Assembly (NCBI GenBank): GCA_001247695.2
Contig: LGRX02031403.1
Location: 62,001 to 126,000, forward strand
Direction of reading: 5' to 3'
DNA from: Cymbomonas tetramitiformis
Taxonomy: Eukaryota > Chlorophyta > Pyramimonadophyceae > Pyramimonadales > Pyramimonadaceae
DNA length: 64,000 bases
Within the stretch, counting starts at the first letter, position 1, and each line of letters begins with the position of its first letter. The notes beneath the pieces are model-generated. The model worked only from the letters and a program-made list of their open reading frames with translations. It did not search any database and had not been told where the DNA came from. Both the position numbers and the translations under genes were made by a program. Positions 44,044 to 54,232 of the stretch are shown here, in pieces.

Positions 44044-44475
44044 GATGACAACGAGGACTGAACTGATGTTTCGATCGACGGGATTCTAGGCCGTGGACGG
44101 TCCCTCGGCATATTGCGTTGTGTGATTTCGTGGAACACACAGCATGTGCAGTGGTTGCGTACTTTACGCGCATATACCGCTGTAGTACACGTTTAACATG
44201 TTGATTAATATATGGTTAACACATTAACGTGTGATTATTATAGTGTACTAACGAGCATACTAACGACATGCTAACGTAGCACATTCCCAAAGCAATTTAG
44301 CCCCAATATCAGCTTCTTTAAACAGCGACATACCCCCTTAACTAATGTCCAGTTCGCCATCCAATCACCTTAGAACATCATTGAAGTGCATTTGGACCCC
44401 ATCCATGATCCACTGCGCACCACGCCACGAGTCCACCCACTCCCACACTTAAGGAGACTGGGAGTTAGTATACCG
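44044..44475. other. intergenic with ACTAACG motifs
   Basis: The 44205-44290 stretch carries several TTAACACATTAACG and CTAACGACATGCTAACG words, related to the motif clusters at 26.6 and 28.5-30.6 kb. No gene seen. Confidence 0.5.
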
Positions 44476-46592
44476 TTAACATACTAACGTGTTGGAGCAT
44501 CGGCACCGCCTGAGGTTGCGGCAATGGTTGCTGCTGAGGGGTTTGCTGCTGGACACTGGGGGGGGGAGGGTAGGTGGTGCCTCCGCTGTCGGCGCGCTGG
44601 CCGCATCTTCCCCTGGGCTTGCCATAAAGTCAGCCACTTGGCGCTCCAAGGCCCGCAGCTGTCGTTCCTCCGACAGCTTCAGCTGCTGCGTGAAGTGCTC
44701 CTCCTGCCGCTTGAGCATTTTCTGACTCGCCTCCTCCTGCCTCAATAACACCGCCGTTAGCTCCTCCACGGTGATTCCCCTAAACGGCTGGGCAGCCTCG
44801 GTAACCTCCGACCGAGGTTCCTCAAGCGGTTGAGGGGGGGGGCACAGTGCGGGCCGACGATGCCGGCGCCGCGCCCCTCGTTGACGCACGCCCCGAGGCC
44901 GGCATGCTTCCGCTGCCAGCAGATGATCTCCTCCTTTTTTGGCTAGTACCCTTTGATGAAGTTTGAGGGCCACCGCCACCCAAGCTCATGCCCTTGCCAC
45001 CCTTACTCATGCCCTTACCGCCCTTACTCGTGCCCTTAGCCGGCGGCTGCTGCGTCAACCTCTCCGCCCACGGGTTTCCTTTATCCGCGAGTTGGCTCCT
45101 CAACTTCTTCCTCGGTGGGGAATTGGCGGTATCCACGTCCTCGCCCTCGTCCTCCGCCGGGACGGCAATCGCCGACGCACCACCCTGCGGCTCTGCATTC
45201 GCACCCACTTCCCTCCGAGCTAGCATGTCCACGAAGACGTAGTCATCCTGCGTGTAGTTCGGCGAGGCAAAGGTGCCACCCTGAAGATCCTTTGCTGTCA
45301 GTTGCCGCACGATCGGAGGCAAAGAGACACCTGTGAAGAGCCCACAATCGGACGTCGAGCTTGTCAAAATGAAATTGGGGGCTAGCACTTAGACAAAAGG
45401 AATTTCACCGCAAGCATGCTCAGCATCGCCCCGCAAGAGTACCGCTTCACACAAACAAAGATCATGCCATACCGTTCTCCAAGCCTTTGTACTTGTGCAG
45501 GTTGAGGAGCTTCGGGAAGAACACCCTCGCGCACTCGTACACAATGTCGGACCCCTCTTCAGTCTTGAAGTGGGCGGCCCCACGGGCCTTATCCGTGCTG
45601 CCCTGGTTGAGCCGGTTCATGCGGAAGATGTGCGTAAGGTGCGGGGTGGCGTTTCTGCCGTGGATAGGCCCTCCGCATATGGTGAACCACCCACGTTCTC
45701 GTACGTGCAAGATCGTCCCCGCAATATACGCGCTCTTGTGCCCTTGGTGATACACCACGGATCCCCTCTCAAAACGCCCCTTGGACCTTGCCGTGTATCC
45801 CTCCTTCCCATGCACCCCATCCCCTGCCACGTACACCACCGGTGCGCACCGCGGCAGATCACAATGATGCACCCAACGTGGATAAAAAGCAACACGTTGC
45901 TCCAAGGTGGCCTTCGCCCACCCCGGCCAATCCGCGGATGCGGGCGGCTCCACGACCACCTCCGCAGGTGCGGGCTCTCCCGCCGCGGGGCTCCCTGTGA
46001 TTGGGGGCGGATCCACCACCACCTCCGCCGGTGCGGGCTCTCCCGCCGCGGGACCCTTTGTGATTAGGGCCTTCTCCACGACCACCTCCGCAAGTGCGAG
46101 CTCTCCCGCCGCGGGGCTCCCTGTGATTGGGGGCGGATCCCCCACCACCTCCGCCGGTGCGGGCTCTCCCGCCGCGGGAACCTCCGTGCTCGTGGGGCGG
46201 GAGCGTCCGCGGGTTGCTCCGCCGCTCCCGACGGCGCTTCAACATCCCCATCACCAACCTCGGGGGGTGTGGCCGCTTCGAGGGGCGGTGGCCACGGCAA
46301 ACTCTGCTGGAACGCGCCTTCCAGCAGCATGGCGCCTTTTTTGCCAGAGTGTCTTTCTCCGCTTGCGAGGTTGGGTAGACCGTGCGTTTCGCCATGCACT
46401 CCGGCCTACCACAGCAGCTCACCTCTTCAATGCCCTTGCTCAAAAGGCACACGTTGTGGTACTGCGCACCGCAGTGCGAGCACCTGTGCACTCCACGTCC
46501 ATCATCCTTCTCGCAGATATAGCAGCACTCTTCAGGTGCTGGCGGTGGGCGTGAGGGCGGAGGAGGCAGTTGCGATCCCGTGGCGAGCCCAC
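44476..46592 (-). pseudogene. truncated, frameshifted paralogue of the transposon PHD/Gln-rich gene
   Basis: Starts at the same TTAG acceptor position as exon 2 of the gene at 5061-8663 (GGLATG start) and keeps the PHD-like finger (CYICEKDDGRGVHRCSHC). Exon 1 is absent; upstream DNA is unrelated. The frame is lost shortly after the finger (near 46355) and again near 46200. The central domain is intact in a third frame (45473-46148, GKEGYTARSKGRF to FRMNRLN). A 142-bp GT-AG intron (45472-45331) interrupts the central region, whereas the 5-8 kb copy is contiguous there. The C-terminal part (44476-45330) has Lys/Gly repeats (GGKGMSKGGKGM) and a coiled coil, and lacks the long Gln tract. It is a relic of a related element. 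Confidence 0.7.
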
Positions 46593-47397
46593 CTAATTCA
46601 TACAACACCAAAACCATGCGCGTTTACATACCCCCCTATGACCGGTAAATTGACCCCCAATGGTAAAATTACCACATATGACCGGTAAATTGACCCCCAA
46701 TGGTAAAATGATATATCCAGACCGGAGGTTGGAGCCCCCCTCGCGAGGGCCCACGCATGGAATGGTGGGTTTACTTATTGAAATGCGCACAGATGTATGA
46801 AGTTGAATACCCCGCAATACGTAATGCTCAAATTTACAAGTAGAAATGTTCTATTACAAGGTGTTACAACCAAGAATATTCTAGAATTATTGGGGGCTTG
46901 CACCGATATTCTCAGGACGGTTGTCCAACCATATTCTATAATATACGAATCATGTCGCATTGCTATTATCTAGAAATATACGAGCTGCTGTAATGGGCGC
47001 CCCTATCATATCATCTATTTATATGCAAGTAGATGATATGATGCCCTTATAGGAATATTGTTTTGTCATTTTTAAAGGCGGGAGCAGAAAGTTGTGAACA
47101 CGCTGAATCAATGTCATTAACTCACCAGCTCACCACCTATCATTCATCAATAACAAAACCACCACTAGAATAACTCGGGCTATCCCTTCGATTTTCTGTC
47201 CTTAATATTTTGGTCGCTGTACCCCGTTCTGAGGCGCGTACCCACAAACCAAGCATACATTGCACCCCGTTCCGAGGCGCGTACCCACAAAACAAGCATA
47301 CAGGTGGACTCAGCATCTCAAGCCGAGACCACCTGTGTGCTTAAAGGCACCAGAACTGAAAGGTGTTACCTGTACAATGTTTCTGCCTAGGAAAATC
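46593..47397. other. intergenic with short tandem duplications
   Basis: A duplicated patch of about 55 bp with ATGACCGGTAAATTGACCCC lies at 46635-46710, and a duplicated patch of about 45 bp with GAGGCGCGTACCCACAAA at 47220-47300. No gene seen. Confidence 0.55.
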
Positions 47398-47466
47398 GTG
47401 GCACCTCAGTGTCGAACTGAGATCTTCGGACATTCTGTCCCAGGCTCTCGCTTGAGCTAGTGCCAC
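47398..47466 (-). tRNA. tRNA-like cloverleaf (GAA anticodon position), atypical
   Basis: The minus strand gives a 69-nt cloverleaf. It has a perfect 7-bp acceptor (GTGGCAC/GTGCCAC), a D stem GCTC/GAGC with a 6-base loop, an anticodon stem with one mismatch around CAGAATG, and a perfect T arm (CTCAG-TTCGACA-CTGAG). It lacks the D-loop GG and U33. A decayed relative follows at 47554-47622. Confidence 0.4.
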
Positions 47467-47553
47467 AGGCTGTAAAAAAATGTTTCACCCTGCAGGTCAC
47501 GGACAGGCAGGTATAAGCGGAGGGCCTATAAGAAAACAAACCGAAGCCTAGAA

Positions 47554-47622
47554 GGGGCATCTTAGTTTCGAACTAAGATCTCCAGACATACGGTTCGACG
47601 CTCTTGCTTGAGCTAAGGGGGA
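47554..47622 (-). pseudogene. decayed tRNA-like sequence
   Basis: It shares the D-arm (GCTCAAGCAAGAGC) and T-arm (CTTAG-TTCGAAA-CTAAG) plan of the sequence at 47398-47466, but its acceptor strands no longer pair. Confidence 0.35.
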
Positions 47623-47963
47623 CGTGGCTGCGGGGGACGCAACTGAGGAAAGTAGGTATGAAGGTATGCGGGCGCGGATGTGCCAGGGGCACGACGACAG
47701 ATGCTCGGAGATATGTTTTTGATTGAACGTGCAAAGGTACACAATTCGGATTTTTATAATATACTGGATCAGGGCCAGATTGAGGTACAAACGATAATTC
47801 GGTTCCGAGTTCTGAAGCTAAACACTTCTCAAGTGCTCTACTTATTCACTCGTCACTCAGGTTGCAGAGTCAACCACTCGAGAGCCGATGTCACACTTCG
47901 GCTCAACGTTCAGTTCCCGATCCGATCTCATTTCTAATTCCGATTCGTCATTCTCGATTCAGA

Positions 47964-48389
47964 TGTTATGCCGACAGGCTGACACGATGACTGCCCCACA
48001 GTACTGTCATACTACTGTACTGTCATACTATCATACTGTCATAGCGTCATACTGTCATAGCGTCATACTGTCATACTGTCATAACCTTAATATCTGATAT
48101 TCGATTTCATTGTCTTTTCAACCCCGATGCGAATCTGACCATTCTTCGAGGGTCTGACTGAGTTCCACGATGACACCCCCCCCCACAGTACTGTCATACT
48201 ACTATAGTGTCATACTGTCATACTGTCATAGTGTCATAGTGTCATACTGTCATACCCCGGACATCTGGTATTCATTCTCATCGTGATTTCAAGCGCAATT
48301 TCACTGTCATCGTGCCAATCCCAGATTACCCCCGATGACACACATACGGACGCATAGGCATATCGGCTCACGCTGTGCCTCCGGGCACA
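47964..48389 (-). repeat. putative 3' LTR of the gypsy element
   Basis: On the minus strand this would run from TGTGCCCGGAGG to GGCATAACA, right after a purine tract (CCTAAGGGGGGGAGAG, 48391-48406) downstream of pol. It contains two arrays of ACTGTCAT/CATACTGTCAT units, resembling the start of the LARD LTR. No second copy is in the window, so the limits are a proposal. Confidence 0.35.
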
Positions 48390-48577
48390 ACTCTCCCCCC
48401 CTTAGGAGTGGTCTACCTCCTGGGATCACTCCGCTAAGGTACCCATCTAAGTTCCGGTTCTTAGGTTTTCTGGTTCCTTGCTGTTTCCAGTTCTTAGGTT
48501 CTCTGGTCCCTCTTCGAGCATAGTTTGCCTGCCGCTACCAGGGCACCACTTTCAAGAAGAAGGGTGCCACTTGGAAT

Positions 48578-51115
48578 CTAAAGCGGGTCTTCAGTGTCGC
48601 GGAGGCGTAAATGTCGGAAAAGTTGTCGTAGCAGAAGTGCTGGCACGGGATATACACTCGCAGATCGACCTGCTCCAGTCTGCTGCGGGTGAGGTCCAAG
48701 CTGAGCAGTCTCTGGATGAGCACCGGTTGCCCATCTGCACGCACACGGTGTTGAAGTAGTACAGCGTAGCAGGGGCGAGGGTGGTGCTGAGTTTGTCCAT
48801 ATGCAGGTGGGTTTCATGTACTGCGTACCGTACATGCAGTAGGTACACACCAGCGGTGGGGGAAGCTGGCGCATCATAGGGCGAAGCCGTAGCGCGTTAG
48901 GGAAGCGACCTCTGGGGTTTTCCATGAACCAATGTTTTGGCTCCAAGTAGTCAATGATCTGCAATGCTCGTCGTACGATTTTGTCAGCCTGGGGAAGGTC
49001 AGGGGGCCCACCAGTGGTGCGCGCTTGACTGTACTGCCTGCAGGGGGGACTTGCCCAAATAACATCGAAGAATCCAGGCGGGTATTGTCTGTAGTCCCAT
49101 TGCAGGATGTCACACACATGAGTGGGTTGCCAGATGTGCCCGGAGTCGAGGGTCACTACTGAGGCGGAGGGGAAGCAATTTAGGAATTCCCTCTCTACTG
49201 AGCCAGTACCGCTGAAAAGTACGAGAATCCTGGGCGTGCGTGTTGTTTTTGTCTGTATTGCCAGCAGCTCTGTCACCAGTGCCAACGACCCATCTTCCAC
49301 GCGCTCTTGGCGTTCCCACGGCAGGGGGATATCATCTTCCATCTGTTCGAGCTGGTCCAGTTCATCGCAGGGATTAGTGATGAGGTGGGCCAGTGTCATT
49401 CCGGCTTGAGCGGAGTGGCGGCCACGCTGCTCGCGTCGCCGAGTGGCTTCGTCGCGGACTTGCGCTTCCATGTGCAGTCTCGCTTGCTCGAATTCACGAA
49501 GTTGTTGAAGTGGACTTCCGCGTTCAAGTTTGTCACGCGTCCTCCATTGGTCGTGAGCTTTGGAGTAGCCAGTCCAGCGAACCTTCCACTCTTCCACCTC
49601 CTTTCCTCGAACAGACCGCACTCGACGTGCAAGGATGCGCTCAACGTGTGCTTCCTTCTGACCGTCCACTACCACCTCTTCAGGTACTGCTAGGTGATCA
49701 CGTGCGGCAAAAGCATCTTGTCCGCTGGTGTACGGTTTGAGGCGATGTTGAGCGAACACGTCGTGAATCCGCCAGTGAGGAGGGAGGCGTAGGCGGTAGG
49801 CTACTGGAGCTCCTCTGTCGGCCTCTGGCATGGTCATCTGTACATCGCTGAAGAAGCGTTCGGTCACAGGAACTGGTCCATGCCAGCGCTTGGCCAGTTT
49901 CCTACAGATGGAGCGATCCATCACCTTCTCCGTAAGGTGTTTCGCCTCTATCCAGACCAGATCTCCAACAGCATACTCCCGCTGCCCGTGTCTGCGATCA
50001 AACTGTTCGCGCTGTCGATGTTGAGCCAGCTCTAACCGCTGTCTGGCGTCCCGCAGCTGCGACGAAAATTTCACAGCCACTTCGTGTGCGGTGCCTACTC
50101 CCCCAGTTCGTCGTCCAGCGGTGGACTGTGCGGCCTCCAGGAAAAGGTCCAACTGCGACAGCGGCGAGAACCCGAACACCAGCTCAAATGGCGTGAAGCC
50201 AGTAGATTCACTCCTGGAGTCATTGATCGCGAACTCCACGTTAGTGGTGAACAGATCCCAGTCCTCCACATTGGCGTCTACAAAGGACCAGAGCATGTCC
50301 TCAATAACCCTGTTGCTGTGTTCCGCCTGGCCGTCAGACCGAGGGTTGTACGGCGTGGTACGAGCCACTTTCACACCCATCAGTCTCATGAGTTCTTGCC
50401 AGAAAGCATCTTGAAACCGTGGGTCACGATCAGAGACAATCTTCATAGGCGCGCCATGTAAGCGCCACACCGAGTCAAAGTAGATTCTGGCCACCACAGC
50501 TGCGGAGCTGTCGCCGAAGTTCATCGGCACAACGTGGATCATCTTCGTCAGCTTGCAGGTGAAGGCCACGAAAGCATCATTGCCCCTCTCTGATACCGGC
50601 AGGCCGGTGACGAAGTCCACCGCGACATCCTGCCATGGCCTGTTCGGGATGCTGTGAGGGTTTAGCAACCCATCCGGGTAAGTTCCCCGCGGCCTCACTG
50701 ATTGGCACACTGCGCAGGATGCAACCCAGGTGCCCACATCTTCCGCGGCACCACGCCAATAGAAGCGTCGCAGCACCCTCTCCAGAGTCTTGTCTCGCCC
50801 AGTGTGACCTGATGACAATGACTCATGAGCATGGCGAATCACTACTTCTCGAAGGGGAGAGTCCTCCCCCAGCACCAACTGATATCTCCCTGCTGCGGTC
50901 CTCCAAACCACTTCACCCACTAGCCTGAAGTCCTGTAGGCATTGGTGTGGTGCCGCTTTCACTTTCTCTCTTAGTGAACGAAGTGTCCCCTCTCGGGTGT
51001 ACTCCGCTTTCAACGCGCGCAGGAACTTTGAGTCCGACTGCTGGGAGGCTGCGTCTCTGAAGTCTGCCGCCTCACCTGTCCTTATCACAGCGGGGGCTGT
51101 TCGCGGATGCCTCAC
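48578..51115 (-). CDS. gypsy pol: integrase, chromodomain and C-terminal cytosine-5 DNA methyltransferase domain
   Basis: An open frame of 845 codons. The integrase has an HHCC zinc-binding region (HAHESLSSGH, CAVCQ) and a D,D-35-E core: Asp in VDFVTGLP, Asp in VSDRDP, and Glu 36 residues later in GQAEHSN. A chromodomain follows (VERILARRVRS, WKVRWTGYSKAHDQW). Near the C terminus is a cytosine-5 methyltransferase domain: motif I (LVLFSGTGS), catalytic motif IV (SPPCRQYS), motif VI (FMENPRG), and a late motif (YCMYGTQYMKPTCIWTN). The domain looks complete. The element would integrate its cDNA and might methylate its own copies. Comparable C5-methyltransferase capture by retrotransposons has been described in algae and dinoflagellates. 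Confidence 0.85.
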   Translation of the reverse strand: MRHPRTAPAVIRTGEAADFRDAASQQSDSKFLRALKAEYTREGTLRSLREKVKAAPHQCLQDFRLVGEVVWRTAAGRYQLVLGEDSPLREVVIRHAHESLSSGHTGRDKTLERVLRRFYWRGAAEDVGTWVASCAVCQSVRPRGTYPDGLLNPHSIPNRPWQDVAVDFVTGLPVSERGNDAFVAFTCKLTKMIHVVPMNFGDSSAAVVARIYFDSVWRLHGAPMKIVSDRDPRFQDAFWQELMRLMGVKVARTTPYNPRSDGQAEHSNRVIEDMLWSFVDANVEDWDLFTTNVEFAINDSRSESTGFTPFELVFGFSPLSQLDLFLEAAQSTAGRRTGGVGTAHEVAVKFSSQLRDARQRLELAQHRQREQFDRRHGQREYAVGDLVWIEAKHLTEKVMDRSICRKLAKRWHGPVPVTERFFSDVQMTMPEADRGAPVAYRLRLPPHWRIHDVFAQHRLKPYTSGQDAFAARDHLAVPEEVVVDGQKEAHVERILARRVRSVRGKEVEEWKVRWTGYSKAHDQWRTRDKLERGSPLQQLREFEQARLHMEAQVRDEATRRREQRGRHSAQAGMTLAHLITNPCDELDQLEQMEDDIPLPWERQERVEDGSLALVTELLAIQTKTTRTPRILVLFSGTGSVEREFLNCFPSASVVTLDSGHIWQPTHVCDILQWDYRQYPPGFFDVIWASPPCRQYSQARTTGGPPDLPQADKIVRRALQIIDYLEPKHWFMENPRGRFPNALRLRPMMRQLPPPLVCTYCMYGTQYMKPTCIWTNSAPPSPLLRCTTSTPCACRWATGAHPETAQLGPHPQQTGAGRSASVYPVPALLLRQLFRHLRLRDTEDPL

Positions 51116-51149
51116 GCGTGCTGGTTGTGGTTTGGCGGGAGGGCGTGTA

Positions 51150-52080
51150 CTATCAGAACAGGCCAGCGAAGGTCGAAGGCTCTCCCATCTGGGTTCTCGA
51201 AGAACTGGTTGGGCTCGCCCTTGTCATCGTGAGTAGGGATGACCTCCACAATCTGCATATTGGCCTTTCTGAAAAGTTTGCGCCACGCGGGGAGCTTGGA
51301 CTGGTGATCTGGTAGAACGAAGACTGCTGAGGTGTTCTCTGGGTCTGCCTTCCATTCTGCGATATACTTACTTGTTCAAGATCGCCTCCACAGTAATGCA
51401 CTTGGAGTTGTATGGAGGGTTACACCAAACCCGAAGGCCCCTCCATTTCTCTGAAAGGCAGTCTGTCCAGAATCTATCCGCCTGTCTGTTGCGGCCGCCA
51501 AAGTCACAACAGGCGTCCACATCGAAGGGTCCAATTTTCTCGGCGTACTTCGAGGAGTACTCTGCTCGGACACGCCAATTCTGTGAGTCCTCTGGGGGAG
51601 CCTGCCGTTTCTGTGGGTGAAGGACCGGGGATGGAGTTGACTGTTGGGGCGCCTGCTGCGGGGTTGGTGAGCTCGCTGGCACCTTCTCAGTGGGCGCCTC
51701 CGATGCGTCAGCTCGTGACGTAGGCGTTCGCGTCTTCGGTGACGCCAACTGCGGAGGCGCTGGGGTCGTAGAGGCCTTCCCAGCGCGTGACATACTCCTC
51801 GTTATCCTTATCTGGGGTGGAGCTCTATCAGGGGGTTTGTGTGGAGCTTCTACCGGCTTCGCGCTATCAGCTGCAGGCCAGTCAGGCATGTCGAAGTCGA
51901 GGTGATCCTCCTTCATTCCCTTATAGAGCTTCGGGTTAACGAGAGCGATGGTCTCCCCCATGTCCATGGCCTGTTCCGCCACGGAGAGGGTCTCCACTGC
52001 TGAGAGCCAACAGTCAACAGTCTGGGCCCAGTGGGGATGAGCTGCGGGTGGTGAGCTGGAGAAGTATTCAGACTCCAGCG
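51150..52080 (-). pseudogene. gypsy pol: Dam-like (NPPY) methyltransferase domain between RNase H and integrase
   Basis: The minus strand reads a Pro/Ser/Thr-rich linker, then PFDVDACCDFGGRNRQADRF and WRGLRVWCNPPYNSKC. The NPPY motif and the preceding DVDAC match phage-type adenine-methyltransferase-fold domains seen in pol of green-algal gypsy elements. The frame stops at TAA directly after AILNK (near 51370), where AAGT is duplicated. Past that 4-bp duplication the domain continues in another frame (YIAEWKADPENTS to ENPDGRAFDLRWPVL, to about 51160). Whether it still methylates adenine, or has a structural role, is unknown. Confidence 0.7.
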
Positions 52081-53460
52081 TTGCCAGGGGTCTTTCGGTA
52101 GATCTGAGGTGGGGTCGATCACCCCTGCCTCCTTCAACCCCTCACGCACGTCCTTGTCTTTGAAGTCGGGTCTTCTGGACAGGGCGTCCGGTACCAGCAG
52201 CAGCGCTCCTTTGATGTACTCCATTCTCGGGACTCCCACCTCCACCAGATCCATGTACCAGCGTGCCTGTCTGCGGCTAAGCTCCCTGCCAGGTTCCATC
52301 AGCCATTCAAGGGGGCGGTGATCACCCTGGATGCGGAAGTTGGTGAAGATGAGGTAATGCCGCCAGGTAACGGTGGTACAGTGGTGTAGAGCACCTAACT
52401 CACGCTCGCCGGTGTGATAATTCTGCTCGGCGGCTGAGAACTGGCGGCTCTCGTATGCTATCACGCGCAGTCCAAGACCATCTCCATTGTCTTGCATCAG
52501 TACTCCCCCAAGAGCGATGCCGCTAGCATCCGTCTGCACCACGAAAGGTGCTGTGCCGTCTGCGGCACCCTTAATGTTGGGCAAGGCGAGCACTGGCGCT
52601 GAGGTGAGGGCCTTCTTCAGCTCCTCGAAGGCCCACTGCTGCATGGGACCCCACTCCCAGGGTACGTCCGACTTGGTCAACCGGGTGAGGGGCTGAGCGA
52701 TCTCGGAGAAGCAGTGGATGAACCTGCGGTAATACCCCGCCAGGCCCAAGAACTGCCTGACGTGGGTAACCGTTTCCAGCTCGGGCCAGTCCCTCACTGC
52801 AGCCACCTTGTCGTGTTGGGGTCTGCAGCCATCTGCGGAGATACAGTGGCCAAGGAACCGCAAGGATTTCTTCAACAGTTGGCACTTGGACCTCTTGAGG
52901 AAGACGCCCTTCTCCCTGCATGTCAGGAGCAGTTGCTTGACGTGCTCGTAGTGCTCTGCAGCGGTGTTGCTGAAGACGACCACATCATCGATGAAGATCC
53001 GGACAAATGGGAGATGGCCCAAGGCCCGCTGCATCCGTCGCTGGTACTGAGACGGTGAATTCTGCAGCCCCTGCGGCATGACCAACCACTCATATGACCC
53101 CATCTGGGTGGTGAAGGCGGTCTTCTCGACATCTCCTGGTGCCATCGGTACTTGCCAGAAGCCATCCACCGCGTCGAACGAAGAGAAGAACTTCGCATCC
53201 TGCATCTCGTCGAACATCATCTGGATGTCTGGGAGAGGATACTTGTCCTTAACTGTCTGGCGGTTGAGGAGCCGGCAATCGATCACCAGTCGCAGCTCCT
53301 TGGGGTTCCCCGGTTTAGGGACCATCAGACAGGGAGCTGCATAAGGGCTGGAAGAGGGTCGGATGTAGCCCTTGGACATCAGAGTCTCCACGCGTTCTCG
53401 AAGTTGGCGGAGTTCCTCTGCAGACTTCTTGTAGATGCGCTGGCAGGGAGGCCCCTTCTT
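51913..53460 (-). CDS. gypsy pol: reverse transcriptase and RNase H
   Basis: The upstream side of the frame is open from about 53460 (LSKKGPPCQRIYKKSAEEL). The reverse transcriptase shows KGYIRPSSSPYAAPCLMVPK, LVIDCRLLN, the LPDI segment, FSSFDAVDGFWQ, MPQGLQNSP and the catalytic FIDDVVVF, all intact. RNase H follows (FVVQTDASGIALGG, Glu in HTGERELGALHH, GDHRPLEWL, and PDALSRRPDF). A frameshift near 52060-52100 separates it from the Dam-like linker. Confidence 0.85.
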   Translation of the reverse strand, partial: KKGPPCQRIYKKSAEELRQLRERVETLMSKGYIRPSSSPYAAPCLMVPKPGNPKELRLVIDCRLLNRQTVKDKYPLPDIQMMFDEMQDAKFFSSFDAVDGFWQVPMAPGDVEKTAFTTQMGSYEWLVMPQGLQNSPSQYQRRMQRALGHLPFVRIFIDDVVVFSNTAAEHYEHVKQLLLTCREKGVFLKRSKCQLLKKSLRFLGHCISADGCRPQHDKVAAVRDWPELETVTHVRQFLGLAGYYRRFIHCFSEIAQPLTRLTKSDVPWEWGPMQQWAFEELKKALTSAPVLALPNIKGAADGTAPFVVQTDASGIALGGVLMQDNGDGLGLRVIAYESRQFSAAEQNYHTGERELGALHHCTTVTWRHYLIFTNFRIQGDHRPLEWLMEPGRELSRRQARWYMDLVEVGVPRMEYIKGALLLVPDALSRRPDFKDKDVREGLKEAGVIDPTSDLPKDPWQRWSLNTSPAHHPQLIPTGPRLLTVGSQQWRPSPWRNRPWTWGRPSLSLTRSSIRE

Positions 53461-53462
53461 GC

Positions 53463-54170
53463 TCAGCTCAGGGTCCAGGTTAATGTTGGCTTCATCTTGG
53501 GGTCATGTCTGAGTCCATCGATGTTCGGTAGGGCAGTCGTCATCTCCTTTTTGTACTCCTCACCCCAGAAGTCCTGAAACTTGAGGGTCCACTCAGGGCT
53601 CACTTCTGCATCTTCAGTATCCGCAGCGGGTTCGGCGTTCTCAGAGTCGATAGCCGTGGCTGCAAAGGCAGAAGCAGTATCGTCGGGGGACTTCTCGGCC
53701 ACCATGAGCCAGGCGGGCTGTATCTCCGGGTCGTCATTGCCGCGTAGCTTCTGCGTCTCCGCGTACACCAGGTACTTCTTCAGCTGGGCAGGGGTTAGGA
53801 ACACCTCATCCACCAATACCGCGCAGGCCGTGCCCTTCGGAGACCTGTCCCCAGATGCTTTCCCAGGAGAACAGCCTGTGATGGTGACGCGATCCCCAAT
53901 CTTACCACTGCGGGACTTCCTGAGGAAGGAGACGGAGCCATTCCCTTCATAGCCCAGGGTGACAGGAGAGTGACTGCGCAGCCACCTTCCGCCGAGGATA
54001 ACATCCACCTGTATGCCCAGTGGTAGGATCCGGAGGGCAAGGGCGTTCTCCGTATAGGTGCCCGTGGTGGTGTGCGTGTTAAACTTGGCGTACGCGGTGG
54101 CGCCAGTAGGCAGGTAAGTATGTGGCTTGGCAAGTCCCGGCCCCGTCCTGGGCTCTGCAAGTAAGGTCAC
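53463..54170 (-). pseudogene. gypsy retropepsin-like region, 5'-truncated
   Basis: Contains the second half of a retroviral-type protease fold (LPLGIQVDVILGGRWLRSHSP, typical of gypsy elements), but the catalytic D(T/S)G segment and any gag are missing upstream. The frame ends in TGA shortly before the reverse transcriptase; the RT frame is reached by a shift near 53490-53500. Upstream (54171-54232) the CACTA-like gene begins, so the gypsy copy seems cut off here. Confidence 0.65.
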
Positions 54171-54232
54171 ACTAGAAGCAATAAGGAGAGAGGAAGGAAG
54201 GACGCATGCTGCTGGTTTCTAGCTTGCCGTTG

